Shown here piece by piece: positions 30,950-41,074 of a stretch of DNA of 64,000 nucleotides; within the stretch, counting starts at the first letter, position 1; the number at the start of each line of letters is the position of its first letter. Position numbers and translations under genes: made by a program. The DNA comes from Streptomyces alboniger. GTDB lineage: Bacteria > Actinomycetota > Actinomycetes > Streptomycetales > Streptomycetaceae. The DNA is taken from positions 310,001-374,000 of the forward strand of contig NZ_CP023695.1 of NCBI RefSeq assembly GCF_008704395.1, in the 5' to 3' direction. The notes beneath the pieces are model-generated. The model saw only the letters and a program-made list of their open reading frames with translations. It did no database searches and was not told the origin of the DNA.

Positions 30950-33736
30950 CTACCGGGCGTTCCGGACCGTGCCGGTGACCACCGGACCACCGTCCTGCGG
31001 CTCCCAGTTGTGGTCGTACGGGAACAGCTGTGCCTTCAGGGACTCGTCCGGTTCGCGCACGTTGTCCTTGATGGTGGGCACGTACACTTCCACGCTCTTC
31101 TTGCCCGCGGGCACGGTGAGGAACAGCGACTCGCCGTCCGACATCCTGGAGAGCGCCCGCCCCGGGCGCGGCTCCTGGCCGACCTCGTCCTTCACCCAGC
31201 GGGGGTCCACGTCGAGCGTGGACAGCTCGGCGCCGCGGTGGACCGGCAGGAAGGTGAGTCCGGCCATGATGTCCACGTCGACGAGCTCCGCGAGCGTCAT
31301 CCGCCACTTCAGCGGCTTGCCCTCGGTGACCCGGTCGGCGACGGGCTTCAGGGTGATCCTGGGCAGCGGGTCGTCGTTGCGTGCCGTCACGCCCCCGTGG
31401 TGGGAGCCGACCACGGCGCCGCGCACCGCCTTGACGAACGCGTCGTGTGCCACGTCGTAGCCGTAGCGGGTGTCACCCCGCACCTCGACCGGCACGTCGA
31501 TGTCGTGGGCGCCGGGGCGGACCGTCACCACGCGGTGCGTGACCTCGTCCGAGCCCGGCTTCGGCACGAAGAGCCGTACCTTGCCGCTGCCCTCGCCCGA
31601 GACGTGCACCGGCACGCGGTAGATACGGGTCCCGGAGTCGCCCTCGTCGACGGTCAGCCGGCCGATGTCCACACGGGGCAGGGAGGCCGGCTTGACCGCG
31701 GGCGTGCCGGGGCGCCAGCCCCAGGCGTCCATGAGCCAGGCCTCCCCCGAGCGGCTGCGCGGGGTGAGTTCCAGTGTCTTCACCCGCTTGAGGTCCAGCT
31801 TCTCCCTGGCCTGCGCGGTCAGCGGCACGCGGACCTCGCGGCCCCAGTAGGAGGCGGTCCGGCCGCTGCCCGGCAGCCCGTCGACGCGGGCGCCGCCGAG
31901 CTTGACGCGGTGGCCCGCGGTGTCGACGAGCGCGATGTCGAACCGGGTGCCGGTGGTGTTGGGCGGCACGATCACCCGCAGCGCCACGTCCTTGGCGCCG
32001 GCGAGGGACACCGGACGCGCGGGGCTCACCCGCAGCGGGGCACCCGCCCGCGTCCAGCGCATCGCCACCGCGTCACGGCCGGGTTCCGGCGAGGTCTCCC
32101 AGCCGGCGAAGTGCGGTGAGGCTCCCTTGGCGTCGGGCGGCAGACAGGCGCGGGCCGCGTTGTCCGGATCGACCTGGGCGCACAGCCGTCCGCCCCTGAC
32201 CGTGGTCGAGGCGTCCGGCAGGAAGGCCTCGGTGCGGCGCGCGCCGACGGCGTGGCTCAGTACGCGGGCGGGATCCGCCGAGGGCGCACGGCGGTCGGAA
32301 CCGTCGAGGAGGGGGCGCGCCCGGTCGTCGCCCGCGACGAACAGCCGGGCCGCCGCGGCGATGTACGTGGCGCCCGCGGCCTGCTGCTGCTCGGCGGTCA
32401 GGCGGGTCTTCTTGTCCGGCGAGCACACGGGGTCGGACTCCTCGGACCGGAAGTCGTCGTCCGCGGGCGCCTTCGCCTGGCCGGGAGTCCACTCACTGTT
32501 GAAGAAGTTGTGGTTGGCGCCGACCATGTAGAGCGCGCTGTGCAGAGCGGTGCCGCCGCTGACGCGGCGCGTCCCGTCGACGTAGATCTCGCCCTGGAGG
32601 TCGGACACGTCTCCGTCGCAGCCGGGCAGGATCGTCGCGGACGGCACGTCGGGGACCGGGTTCTGTCCGAAGATGGTCGGGCCTATCAGGACGTTGCCGC
32701 GTATCTTCCAGCGCACCGGACCGCGGTAGCCGTCCTGGTCGGCGGGGGGCGCGTAGAGGCTGTCGAGTGCGGCCCTGTTGACGCCCTCACCGCCGCGGGA
32801 GTGGCCGACCAGGAGCACCCGGTCCAGGTCCGCGGGCGCGATCTCGCGGACCGCCTTCGGAGCGGTGTCCCGCTGCTCGGCCCAGTCCGCCCAGTGGGCG
32901 AGGTGCAGCCGCACCAGCGAGGAGCGGGCCTGCGCGCCGCCGTCCTCGGCGAGGTGGTCCTGGCCGTTGATGCCGTTGGCGGCTATGGACACGGTGACGT
33001 ATCCCTGGGACGCGAGCAGCTTCTGGGCCCGCTTGTAGCCGTCCTGGCTCGGCACCGGCTTCGTGCCGGCCTTGCAGGGCCATTCGCCGCGCTCCGCGTC
33101 CTCGCCCCCGCCGTAACAGGTGTAGTGACGGCCGTGCAGGAACAGGGCGAGCGGGCGCTTGCCCGGCGCGTCGGCGGGGCCGACCACGTGGGCCCGCATC
33201 TCCACGGGCTCCGGGAAGCCGGGCAGCCGCGCCGACTTGAGGGTGTACGCGCCACTGACGGTGCGGTAGCTGCCCGCTTTGCCGGGGTCGACGTCGTTGG
33301 CGGGAGGGAGGGCCATGGGGGCCGCGGGGCGCGGGGTGCTCGGCACGGCGCCGGATCCGGCCTCGTCCAGGCGTCGCCCGCCGGCCACTACCCGCAGCTT
33401 CTTCGCCGCTCCGAGGCGCGCGCCGTTGAGCGGCAGCCGGAACGAGCGGCGGTCCCGCGCGGCGTCGGGCCTGCCGAGGAGTCTGTCCCCGGAGTAGAAC
33501 TCGACGCGGGCGTCTCCCATGGGGACCGGTTCCGGTGAGGCCCAGACCAGCTCCTTGCCGCCGCCCTCGCCCGCCAGGCTCCAGCCCTCGGGGAGATCCT
33601 GGCCGCCTCCGGGCGGGGCGGGCGACACGGGTGGCGGGGCGTCGGCGGACGGCAACGCGTGTGCGGCTCCTGGGGACACGGCCGCGAGCGCGAGTATCGC
33701 GAGCGCCGTGGTCGCCACTCTTGAGACACGTCTCAA
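30950..33736 (-). CDS. Large secreted alpha/beta-hydrolase with C-terminal beta-rich region
   Basis: The 928-residue protein starts with a signal peptide (RRVSRVATTALAILALAAV, cut after AHA). After a roughly 150-residue N-terminal part comes an alpha/beta-hydrolase core with a lipase/PHB-depolymerase look: RPLALFLHGRHYTCYGG (oxyanion), VTVSIAANGINGQD, and the nucleophile elbow VLLVGHSRGGEGV. GANHNFFNSEW likely supplies the catalytic His. The C-terminal half is a set of beta-rich modules (PVHVSGEGSGKVRLFVP, YVPTIKDNVREPDESLKAQLFPY), the latter like a Calx-beta domain. It is probably an extracellular esterase or peptidase; the substrate is unknown. It ends at a clear terminator. Confidence 0.85.
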   Translation of the reverse strand: MRRVSRVATTALAILALAAVSPGAAHALPSADAPPPVSPAPPGGGQDLPEGWSLAGEGGGKELVWASPEPVPMGDARVEFYSGDRLLGRPDAARDRRSFRLPLNGARLGAAKKLRVVAGGRRLDEAGSGAVPSTPRPAAPMALPPANDVDPGKAGSYRTVSGAYTLKSARLPGFPEPVEMRAHVVGPADAPGKRPLALFLHGRHYTCYGGGEDAERGEWPCKAGTKPVPSQDGYKRAQKLLASQGYVTVSIAANGINGQDHLAEDGGAQARSSLVRLHLAHWADWAEQRDTAPKAVREIAPADLDRVLLVGHSRGGEGVNRAALDSLYAPPADQDGYRGPVRWKIRGNVLIGPTIFGQNPVPDVPSATILPGCDGDVSDLQGEIYVDGTRRVSGGTALHSALYMVGANHNFFNSEWTPGQAKAPADDDFRSEESDPVCSPDKKTRLTAEQQQAAGATYIAAAARLFVAGDDRARPLLDGSDRRAPSADPARVLSHAVGARRTEAFLPDASTTVRGGRLCAQVDPDNAARACLPPDAKGASPHFAGWETSPEPGRDAVAMRWTRAGAPLRVSPARPVSLAGAKDVALRVIVPPNTTGTRFDIALVDTAGHRVKLGGARVDGLPGSGRTASYWGREVRVPLTAQAREKLDLKRVKTLELTPRSRSGEAWLMDAWGWRPGTPAVKPASLPRVDIGRLTVDEGDSGTRIYRVPVHVSGEGSGKVRLFVPKPGSDEVTHRVVTVRPGAHDIDVPVEVRGDTRYGYDVAHDAFVKAVRGAVVGSHHGGVTARNDDPLPRITLKPVADRVTEGKPLKWRMTLAELVDVDIMAGLTFLPVHRGAELSTLDVDPRWVKDEVGQEPRPGRALSRMSDGESLFLTVPAGKKSVEVYVPTIKDNVREPDESLKAQLFPYDHNWEPQDGGPVVTGTVRNAR

Positions 33737-33898
33737 AGTGGTCCTCCTCCTGATGACTCGTCACAGGACACATAAACGAACTCATGTGCCCCTCTTGCTT
33801 CTTCGAGGACGACAACAGGGGGCTTCGCGTTGCCTCCCGGCGCGCACGGGCGGGAACCCTCCGTGCGGGCCGACGGGCGCTCCTGCCAGGATTCGGTC

Positions 33899-34342
33899 AT
33901 GCACATCTACGAAGAGCGGCTGAGCGTGCCCCGCTCCTGGTGGGCCCTGGTGGCGCTGGGCGGAGCCGGACTCGCCGTCGGGGCCATTCCCTTCGGTCCG
34001 GTCGTCGCGGCGACCGTGGCAACGCTCGGCATGGCGGTGGCCGCGGCGATCGTGCACGCGCACGGCAGGGTGCGCATCCTCGTGACGCCGGGCTTCCTCG
34101 TCGCGGGGAAGCGGACCATCCCGATCGAGGCGCTCGGCGTGACCGAGATCCTCGACGAGCGGGAGGCCTTCGAGTGGCGCACGGTCAGGGCGAATCCGTA
34201 CGCGATGCTGCTCCTGCGCTCCTACGTCCCCACCGCGCTGCGCATCGAGTTGAGGAACTCCTACGGGGGCGCGCCGTACATCTACGTCTCGACGCGCCAG
34301 CCGATGAACCTGGCGGCGGTGCTTGCCTTCTCGCGGAGTTGA
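33899..34342 (+). CDS. DUF3093 membrane protein
   Basis: The 147-residue protein begins with MHIYEERLSVPRSWW, then two membrane helices (ALVALGGAGLAVGAIPFG, VAATVATLGMAVAAAIV) and a PH-like beta domain (VRILVTPGFLVAGKRTIP, RPYAML-like NPYAMLLLRS, YIYVSTRQPMNLAAVL). This is the DUF3093 pattern found throughout Streptomyces, function unknown. I start at ATG 33899; a longer frame upstream overlaps sequence that is not protein-like. Confidence 0.88.
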   Translation: MHIYEERLSVPRSWWALVALGGAGLAVGAIPFGPVVAATVATLGMAVAAAIVHAHGRVRILVTPGFLVAGKRTIPIEALGVTEILDEREAFEWRTVRANPYAMLLLRSYVPTALRIELRNSYGGAPYIYVSTRQPMNLAAVLAFSRS

Positions 34343-34671
34343 GTCGACTCGCCCGAGCCTTCGCGTGCAGGGCCCGTTTTAACCCCGACTCAGCGATGAT
34401 TTCCGGTCGATGCAGGTGGTCGAAGGAAGAACCAAATTCTCGTTTGCGCAGGTCAGAGCGTAGTTAGCGTTTATACCAATGCCGCTCGTCCATATGCTGG
34501 ACAGCCCTCGCGTGACCGGTCCACCGCTCCTGAGCTGCCCGAACGCCCGTACGGGAACCGCCCACCGGACGGACACATCCGGAAATCGACCATCCGTTTG
34601 GCACTCACTCTCCGCACCGGCAAGACTCCCCACCGCAGTCACAAACCGCATCGAGCGAAGGAGAGTCCACC
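34343..34671. other. Upstream region of the SSI-type inhibitor gene
   Basis: The 329 bp before the inhibitor gene are relatively AT-rich at 34370-34500 and hold no gene. The region should carry a strong promoter, as SSI genes are usually highly expressed at stationary phase. Candidate AT-rich elements occur around 34460-34500 (for example GTTTATACC), but no -35/-10 pair is certain. Confidence 0.5.
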
Positions 34672-35115
34672 ATGCGTCGCACCCTCAGGATCGCGGGAGC
34701 AGCCGCCTCGGCGGCGGCCTGCGTCCTCGCCGCGACACCAGGCACCGCGCAGGCCGAGGCCCCCGGGCCGCAGAGCCTCTACGCGCCATCTGCCCTGGTG
34801 CTCACGGTCGGCCAGGGCGAGGACGCCAACTCCGCGGCGGTCGAGCGCGCCGTGACGCTGATCTGCGCGCCGCGGCCCGCGGGAAGCCACCCGTCCCCGG
34901 CCGCCGCGTGTGCCGAACTCACGAGGGTCGACGGCGAGTTCGCCAGCCTCGTGAACAACAACACGTCCGACATCATCTGCACCAAGGAGTGGCGGCCTGT
35001 CACGGTGACCGCCAACGGCGTCTGGAACGGCAAGCGCGTCGGCTGGTCCGCCACCTTCTCCAACCGGTGCATGATGAAGGCTGGCCTGGGGGAGGGTGCC
35101 GTATTGAACTTCTGA
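34672..35115 (+). CDS. Subtilisin inhibitor-like (SSI family) secreted protease inhibitor, Lys at P1
   Basis: The 147-residue precursor has a signal peptide cut near AQA (28) and a mature SSI domain: LYAPSALVLTVGQGEDAN, ERAVTLICAP, AAACAELTRVDGEF, and GVWNGKRV. The two SSI disulfides are present (Cys65-Cys80 and Cys103-Cys133). The reactive loop reads ICTKEWRP, placing Lys105 at P1 and Glu at P1', which predicts inhibition of trypsin-like proteases. The C-terminus VLNF resembles the usual VFAF. AAGGAGAG precedes ATG 34672, and a perfect terminator follows. Such inhibitors control secreted proteases during development. A second family member lies at the right end of the window. Confidence 0.93.
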   Translation: MRRTLRIAGAAASAAACVLAATPGTAQAEAPGPQSLYAPSALVLTVGQGEDANSAAVERAVTLICAPRPAGSHPSPAAACAELTRVDGEFASLVNNNTSDIICTKEWRPVTVTANGVWNGKRVGWSATFSNRCMMKAGLGEGAVLNF

Positions 35116-35191
35116 CGAGATCTGAACCCTGATCCACACTCAGGGGAGTCCCGGTGACCTTTCGTGGGGGAAGGCTGCTGGGACGCGGGGC

Positions 35192-35221
35192 GGCCCCCGG
35201 TGTCCTTCGACACCGGGGGCC
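35192..35221. terminator. Bidirectional terminator after the SSI-type gene
   Basis: A perfect 13-bp stem (GGCCCCCGGTGTC and GACACCGGGGGCC) with a CTTC tetraloop lies between the inhibitor gene and the convergent gene at 35244. Confidence 0.9.
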
Positions 35222-35243
35222 GTAGTGTTCGCTCCCACCGGTC

Positions 35244-35642
35244 TCAGGACCGGCCGTGAGCCAACTCGTCGAGCCGCTTCAACACGCGGGCGCGCAGCAG
35301 CTCGTACTCCTCCCGGCACCGGCGTATCTCCGGTGGCCTCGCGGTGACGACGCCCTCGGTCACTCTCTCGTGCGGTGCGAACTGCTCGCGGGTGAGGTCG
35401 ATCTCGAGGCCCGCGCCGAGGCGGTTCCACCAGTGGTAGTCGACCCGCACACCCTCGACGTGGACCTCGCCGAGCATGAGGTCGCCGCCCAACAGGTCGT
35501 TGAGGACGAGCGCGGTGACACCGCACTGGTCACGGGCGGGATTGTCCTCGGGCCACGGTGTCGTCGAGTCGGGCGGGCAGGTGTCCGCGCCCCAACTGCC
35601 GCGCACGGCCGTCTCGATGTCGTTCAGGCGAAGTGGTCTCAT
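35244..35642 (-). CDS. YunG-like hypothetical protein
   Basis: The 132-residue protein has the pattern ETAVRGSWGADTCPPDST, NPARDQCGVTALVLNDLLGGDLML, and VDYHWWNRLGAGLEIDLTREQF. This Cys...Cys-Gly...His order recalls the small YunG-type/papain-like-fold proteins found in many bacteria, whose function is not established. I start at ATG 35642; the longer frame upstream lacks a good start. GAGGG is nearby. It converges on the SSI gene. Confidence 0.7.
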   Translation of the reverse strand: MRPLRLNDIETAVRGSWGADTCPPDSTTPWPEDNPARDQCGVTALVLNDLLGGDLMLGEVHVEGVRVDYHWWNRLGAGLEIDLTREQFAPHERVTEGVVTARPPEIRRCREEYELLRARVLKRLDELAHGRS

Positions 35643-35702
35643 GGCGGTCACCCTCGCAGCCGCCACTGACAACCATCCGGCCACCCAGCCCGCCCTCAGG
35701 GC

Positions 35703-36923
35703 TCAGGACGGATCAGCGGCCCGCACGGCACCGTCCTCGACCGCCTTCGCGACGGCCTCCCCGTCGTACCCCGCCGCGTCCAGCACATCCCGCGTGTCCG
35801 CCCCGGCGCCCCGTACCTCGGGCCGCACGCGCGCCGGGGTGCGGGACAGGGAGACGGGCGAGGCGAGGCCGCGGTAGTCACCGGTGTCGATGACCAGGCC
35901 GCGGTGGCGCACCTGGGGCGAGGTCAGCGCCTCGGCCACGTCGTGCACCGGGGAGGCCGGGACGCCGCGCGCGGTGAGCTGGGCGGCCAAGTCGGCGCGC
36001 GGCCGCTCCGCGATGGCCTCCTCCAGGGCGGCGCGCAGCTCCCGTTGATGGCGTACGCGGTCCTGGTTGGTGCGGAAACGGGGGTCGTCCGCGAGCCCGG
36101 GGACCGCGAGCACCTCGGTGAGCGCACCGAACTGCCGGTCGTTGCCGACCGCGATGAAGAGCGGCCCGTCGGCGGCGGTGAAGGAGTCGTAGGGGGCGAT
36201 GCTGGGGTGCGCGGAGCCGGTGCGCCGCGGCACGATGCCGCTCGCGAGCCACGAGGCCGAGTGCGGATGGAGCAGACTGACCGCGGTGTCCAGAAGCGTG
36301 CAGTCGACGAGCTGGCCGAGGCCCGAACGGTGGCGTTCGTGCAGGGCGAGCAGGATGCCGGAGAAGGCGAGGATGCCGGTGACCTGGTCGACGACCGGGA
36401 CGCCCACGCGCAGCGGCGGTCCGTCCGGCTCGCCGTTGACGCTCATCAGGCCGCCGTACGCCTGGAGTACGGCGTCGTAGCCGGGCTGCCCGCCGAGCGG
36501 GCCGTCGGTCCCGAAGCCGGTGACGCGGCAGTGGATGAGGGCGGGGAAGCGGCGGCGCAGTTCCTCGTCGGCGTAGCCCCACTTGGCGAGGGTGCCCGCA
36601 TTGAAGTTCTCGACGAGGACGTCGGTGTCGCCCAGGAGGGTGTCGAGGATGTCGCGCCCTTCGGGCACGGACAGGTCGACGACGATGTTCCTCTTGGCGC
36701 GGTTGAGGTTCTGGTAGTACGCGGAGGTGTCCGGCGCGACGAACGGCGGCCCCCAGCCCCGGGTCTCGTCACCGGCAGGGGGTTCGACCTTGATGACGTC
36801 GGCGCCGTGGTCGGCGAGCATCTGCGCGCAGTAGGGGCCGGCCAGGACCCGGGACAGGTCCAGCACCTTGAGACCGGCGAGGGCCCCCTCTGACGCGGCG
36901 GGCGGGGTGGGCGGGTTCGTCAT
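35703..36923 (-). CDS. CaiB/BaiF-family (type III) CoA-transferase
   Basis: The 406-residue protein has the class III CoA-transferase pattern: GLKVLDLSRVLAGPYCAQMLADHGADVIKVE, RNIVVDLSVPEGRDIL, and QPGYDAVLQAYGGLMSV, with the catalytic Asp at 150. It moves CoA between carboxylic acids, typically in catabolism of carnitine, oxalate, succinate or aromatic acids. I start at ATG 36923, with GAGGT 8 nt upstream, rather than at the longer in-frame start 36956. It is divergent from the dihydrolipoyl dehydrogenase gene. The acid substrate is not readable. Confidence 0.9.
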   Translation of the reverse strand: MTNPPTPPAASEGALAGLKVLDLSRVLAGPYCAQMLADHGADVIKVEPPAGDETRGWGPPFVAPDTSAYYQNLNRAKRNIVVDLSVPEGRDILDTLLGDTDVLVENFNAGTLAKWGYADEELRRRFPALIHCRVTGFGTDGPLGGQPGYDAVLQAYGGLMSVNGEPDGPPLRVGVPVVDQVTGILAFSGILLALHERHRSGLGQLVDCTLLDTAVSLLHPHSASWLASGIVPRRTGSAHPSIAPYDSFTAADGPLFIAVGNDRQFGALTEVLAVPGLADDPRFRTNQDRVRHQRELRAALEEAIAERPRADLAAQLTARGVPASPVHDVAEALTSPQVRHRGLVIDTGDYRGLASPVSLSRTPARVRPEVRGAGADTRDVLDAAGYDGEAVAKAVEDGAVRAADPS

Positions 36924-37152
36924 CAGCAGGACCTCGGCAGACCCAGCGCGCGGCATTCGGATATCCGTGAGGCTAGGAGCCCCTTGATCACCTGGTCAAG
37001 AGCCGGCCGCGCACCGCGGCGGGGCCTTGTGCGAGCCCGCGAACGGCAGTGGCGTGTGCCACCCGGTCACCGCACGGGTCCGCCCATGGCGCATGATCGT
37101 GGCAGAGAGCCATCCGCACCACCGGATTCGTTCCCCCAGAGAGGACCTCCCC

Positions 37153-38556
37153 ATGGAAGACCGCTTCGACGTCGTCGTGCTCGGAGCAGGACCCGGCGGC
37201 TATGTGGCCGCCATTCGCGCCGCCCAGTTGGGCAAGCGAGTAGCGGTCGTCGAGGAGAAGTACTGGGGCGGTGTCTGCCTCAACGTGGGCTGCATCCCGA
37301 CGAAGGCGCTGCTGCGCAACGCCGAGCTGGCCCATCTCTTCACGCACGAGCAGAAGACGTACGGCATCAAGGTCGACGGACAGGTGTCCTTCGACTACGG
37401 CGAGGCGTTCAGCCGCAGCCGCACGGTCGCGGACGGCCGCGTCAAGGGCGTCCACTTCCTGATGAAGAAGAACGGCATCACGGAGTTCGACGGCCGGGGC
37501 ACGTTCCTGGACGCGAACACCCTTCAGGTGGCGAAGTCCGACGGCACCACCGCCACGATCGGCTTCGAGAACTGCATCATCGCGACCGGCGCCACGCCCC
37601 GGCTGCTGCCCGGCACCAGCCGCAGCGAGCGCGTGGTCACGTACGAGGAGCAGATCCTCGCCGACTCGCTGCCGGAGTCCATCGTGATCGCGGGCGCGGG
37701 TGCCATCGGCATCGAGTTCGCCTACGTCCTGCACAACTACGGTGTGAAGGTCACGATCGTCGAGTTCCTGGACCGCGTCGCGCCGCTGGAGGACGCGGAG
37801 GTGTCCAAGGAGCTGGCGAAGCAGTACCGCAAGCTCGGCATCGACGTGCTGACCTCGACCCGCGTGGAGTCGATCGACGAGTCGGGCGAGCAGGTGAAGG
37901 TGACCGTCACGGGCAAGGACGGCAAGCAGCAGACGCTGGAGGCGGACAAGGTCCTTCAGGCCATCGGTTTCGCGCCGAACGTCACCGGATTCGGCCTGGA
38001 GGCGACGGGCGTGGCGCTCACCGAGCGTGGCGCGATCGACGTCGACGGCCGCTGCCGCACGAACGTCCCGCACATCTACGCCATCGGTGACGTCACGGCG
38101 AAGCTGATGCTGGCGCACACCGCCGAGGCCATGGGCGTGGTCGCCGCGGAGACCCTCGCGGACGCCGAGACGATGGAACTCGACTACCCGATGATCCCGC
38201 GCGCCACCTACTCGCAGCCGCAGATCGCGAGCTTCGGCTGGACGGAGGCGCAGGCCAAGGAGAAGGGCTTCGACGTCAAGGTCGCGAAGTTCCCGTTCCA
38301 GGCCAACGGCAAGGCGCACGGCCTCGGCGACACCGTCGGCTTCGTCAAGATCATCAGTGATGCCCAGTACGGCGAGATCATCGGTGCCCACCTGATCGGC
38401 CCCGACGTGACCGAGCTGCTTCCCGAACTCACCCTGGCCCAGCAGTGGGACCTCACCGTCCACGAGGTGGCGCGCAATGTCCACGCCCACCCGACGCTGG
38501 GCGAGGCCGTCAAGGAAGCGGTGCACGGCCTGGCCGGCCACATGATCAACTTCTGA
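37153..38556 (+). CDS. lpdA: Dihydrolipoyl dehydrogenase
   Basis: The 467-residue protein has the full flavin-disulfide reductase order: [17 protein letters not shown] for FAD, the redox pair in [13 protein letters not shown] (Cys42, Cys47), [17 protein letters not shown] for NAD, YAIGDVT, and the C-terminal His-Glu dyad in [10 protein letters not shown]. It reoxidises lipoamide in 2-oxo-acid dehydrogenase complexes. No E1 or E2 gene is adjacent, so it may serve several complexes. I start at ATG 37153, preceded by AGAGAGGA. A stem-loop follows the gene. Confidence 0.92.
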   Translation: MEDRFDVVVLGAGPGGYVAAIRAAQLGKRVAVVEEKYWGGVCLNVGCIPTKALLRNAELAHLFTHEQKTYGIKVDGQVSFDYGEAFSRSRTVADGRVKGVHFLMKKNGITEFDGRGTFLDANTLQVAKSDGTTATIGFENCIIATGATPRLLPGTSRSERVVTYEEQILADSLPESIVIAGAGAIGIEFAYVLHNYGVKVTIVEFLDRVAPLEDAEVSKELAKQYRKLGIDVLTSTRVESIDESGEQVKVTVTGKDGKQQTLEADKVLQAIGFAPNVTGFGLEATGVALTERGAIDVDGRCRTNVPHIYAIGDVTAKLMLAHTAEAMGVVAAETLADAETMELDYPMIPRATYSQPQIASFGWTEAQAKEKGFDVKVAKFPFQANGKAHGLGDTVGFVKIISDAQYGEIIGAHLIGPDVTELLPELTLAQQWDLTVHEVARNVHAHPTLGEAVKEAVHGLAGHMINF

Positions 38557-38588
38557 CGGCCCCAGGGCTGCCCCGCCACACCGATCGA

Positions 38589-38644
38589 GCGGCCCCGCCG
38601 CGCCACGAGTGACCGGAATCCGGTGGTTCGAGTGGCGGGGCCGC
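38589..38644 (+). terminator. Stem-loop after lpdA
   Basis: GCGGCCCCGCC (38589-38599) and GGCGGGGCCGC (38634-38644) form a perfect 11-bp stem. Its loop contains a second palindrome, ACCGG, AAT, CCGGT. It lies between lpdA and the MmpL gene on the same strand. Confidence 0.7.
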
Positions 38645-38710
38645 CCGGTCCGTCCGATGCTGGGCGGAACACGACTGTGATGCCTCGGGGGCGAGGAGAG
38701 GCAGTAGCCG

Positions 38711-40879
38711 ATGTTCTCTGGTCTGGGCCGATTCGTGGTTCGGCGCCCCTGGTGGATCATCCTGGCGTGGGTGGTGGTGGCCGGCGCGGTGATCTCACTG
38801 GCCCCGAAACTCACCTCCAGCAGCGACGAGGCGAGCTTCCTTCCCGACCACTACGAGTCCATTCGCGCCGCCGATGTGCAGGAGAAGGACTTCCCGAAGC
38901 AGCGGAACATCGGCGCCATCATCGTCTTCGAGCGTTCCGACGGTGAGAAGCTGACGGCCGCCGACTCCGCCGACGTCGGCCGGATCTCCAAGGATCTCCA
39001 GGCGAAGAGGATCCCGGACGTACAGGCCGTCGTGCCCGGCGAGGTCTCGCCCAACAAGCTCGTGCAGACGTCGGTCGTCGCGATGCCGAAGATCACCAAC
39101 CCCGAGGACACCTCGCAGCAGGACGCGGTGGAACGGCTACGGTCCGATCTGGGGCCGGAGTTGAAGGGCACTGACCTGTCGGCCGGAATCACCGGTTCCG
39201 CGGCTCAGGCGCTCGACGAGAGCGACGCCTCGGAGCGGGCGGGCCTCCTCGTCGGGGTCGGCACGATCGTGATCATCATCGCGTTGCTCCTGGTCATCTT
39301 CCGCAGCCCCATCATCGCGCTGCTGCCCGTCGTCCTGATCGGCCTGATCTCGCCGATGGCGACCGGGTTGATCGCCTCCGCCAACAAGGCGTTCGACATG
39401 AAGGCGGACTCCTCCATCCAGGAACTGCTGACCGTCGTCCTGTTCGGTGTCGGCACGGACTACATCCTGTTCCTGCTCTTCCGCTACCGGGAGGCGCTGC
39501 GGGCGGGCGAGGATCCCAAGAACGGCATGGTGCACGCCGTCGAGCGGGTCGGCGAGGCCATCACGTCGGCGGCGGGCGCCGTCATCGTCGCCTTCGCGGC
39601 GCTCACGCTCTCCTCGCTAGGCATGCTGCGCTCGATGGGTCCGGCGCTCGCCATCGCGGTGTTCGTGACACTGCTGGCCGGCCTCACGCTCGTACCGGCC
39701 GTGGTGTCGCTCCTCGGCACGAGGGTGTTCTGGCCGTCGAAGTCCTGGCAGCGGGAGCCGCACGGCACCGGCTTCGCCCGGCTCGGCACGTCCATCGCGC
39801 GCAGGCCCGCGGTGTGGGCGATCGTCTCGGCCGTGTTCATGGGCGCCCTGACGCTCGGCGCGCTCGGCTACAAGGCCAACTTCGACCTCGCCGGGTCCTC
39901 GCTGCCCAAGGACAAGGAGTCCATGGTCGCCATGGCGAACCTCGAAAGGGGGTTCCCCGCGGGCACCACCGATCCGACGTCCGTCTACCTCTCCTCGTCG
40001 GACGACGGGCCGGTCACCGAGCGGCAGGCCGCCGCCTTCCGCGAGCGGCTCGCCGACGTCCGGGGCGTGGGCGAGGTGGCGGCGCCGCGGCTGAGCCCGG
40101 ACCGTACGACGGCCTCGTACTCGGTGGTGCTCTCGGACCCGCCGGCGTCCGACAGGGCCCTGTCCACCGTCAAGGACCGGCTGCGGCCCGCCGCCCACGA
40201 GGCCGCGCCGGACGGCTCGCGGGCGCTGGTCGGCGGCATGACGGCGGTGTACGTCGACATCAACAAGGCGGTGGACCGCGACTATTCGGTGGTCTTCCCG
40301 GTGGCGGCGATCGCCATCATGGTGATCCTCGGGCTGCTGCTGCGCTCGCTGGTGGCGCCGTGGTACCTGATGCTGTCCGTCGCCCTCGGCTTCGGCGCGA
40401 CGCTCGGCGCGACCTCCCTCATCTTCCAACAGCTGGGCAACCAGCCGGGGTTGATGTTCATGCTGCCGGTCATCATGTACTTGTTCGTGGTCGCGCTCGG
40501 CACGGACTACAACATCCTCATGGTGTCGCGCCTTCGCGAGGAGGCCCGTGAAGGGCGCGCACCGCACGACGCCGCGGGCACGGCGGTGCGGCACTCGGGT
40601 CCGACCATCGGCTCGGCGGGCGTGATCCTCGCCGGCACGTTCGCGACCCTGATGCTGGCGGGGAACTCGACGCTCTCCCAGATGGGTTTCTCGCTCTCCT
40701 TCGGCATCGTCATCGCCGCGTTCATCATGGCGACGGTCTTCACCCCCGCGCTGACAGCACTGATCGGACACGCGGCGTGGTGGCCGGGCCACGGCGACGA
40801 GAAGCGGAACGGGGGCGGTACTCCCCCGCCCCCGGACGTGGACGACAAGCGGGCGGGGGACGCGACGCGGACGCGGTGA
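38711..40879 (+). CDS. MMPL-family (RND-type) membrane transporter
   Basis: The 722-residue protein has two MmpL repeats: VVRRPWWIILAWVVVAGAVISL, SSDEASFLPDHYESIRA, then GVGTDYILFLLFRYREALRAGEDP and ALGTDYNILMVSRLREEAREGRAP. These give the family's proton-relay and sugar/lipid-exporter look. A Pro-rich tail ends the protein. It is the second MmpL in the window (the other is at 22834) and only distantly similar. GAGGAGAGGCAG lies before ATG 38711. It is separated from lpdA by a stem-loop. Confidence 0.9.
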   Translation: MFSGLGRFVVRRPWWIILAWVVVAGAVISLAPKLTSSSDEASFLPDHYESIRAADVQEKDFPKQRNIGAIIVFERSDGEKLTAADSADVGRISKDLQAKRIPDVQAVVPGEVSPNKLVQTSVVAMPKITNPEDTSQQDAVERLRSDLGPELKGTDLSAGITGSAAQALDESDASERAGLLVGVGTIVIIIALLLVIFRSPIIALLPVVLIGLISPMATGLIASANKAFDMKADSSIQELLTVVLFGVGTDYILFLLFRYREALRAGEDPKNGMVHAVERVGEAITSAAGAVIVAFAALTLSSLGMLRSMGPALAIAVFVTLLAGLTLVPAVVSLLGTRVFWPSKSWQREPHGTGFARLGTSIARRPAVWAIVSAVFMGALTLGALGYKANFDLAGSSLPKDKESMVAMANLERGFPAGTTDPTSVYLSSSDDGPVTERQAAAFRERLADVRGVGEVAAPRLSPDRTTASYSVVLSDPPASDRALSTVKDRLRPAAHEAAPDGSRALVGGMTAVYVDINKAVDRDYSVVFPVAAIAIMVILGLLLRSLVAPWYLMLSVALGFGATLGATSLIFQQLGNQPGLMFMLPVIMYLFVVALGTDYNILMVSRLREEAREGRAPHDAAGTAVRHSGPTIGSAGVILAGTFATLMLAGNSTLSQMGFSLSFGIVIAAFIMATVFTPALTALIGHAAWWPGHGDEKRNGGGTPPPPDVDDKRAGDATRTR

Positions 40880-41074
40880 GCCGGCGACCAGGCCGCGCGC
40901 CGCCTCGGCGAACACAGCCATCGCCAGGGCCCGCCAATTTGCGTTTCGGGGAAATCTGTGGACCCATCCAAGCCCTACCTCCCCCATTCTTTGCTCACAC
41001 TTTCGGCCGGAATGCAAACGGCTTACTGAATTCCATCCCCTCCCGCGTGTCCACATATCAAGGGTGAATGTCAA

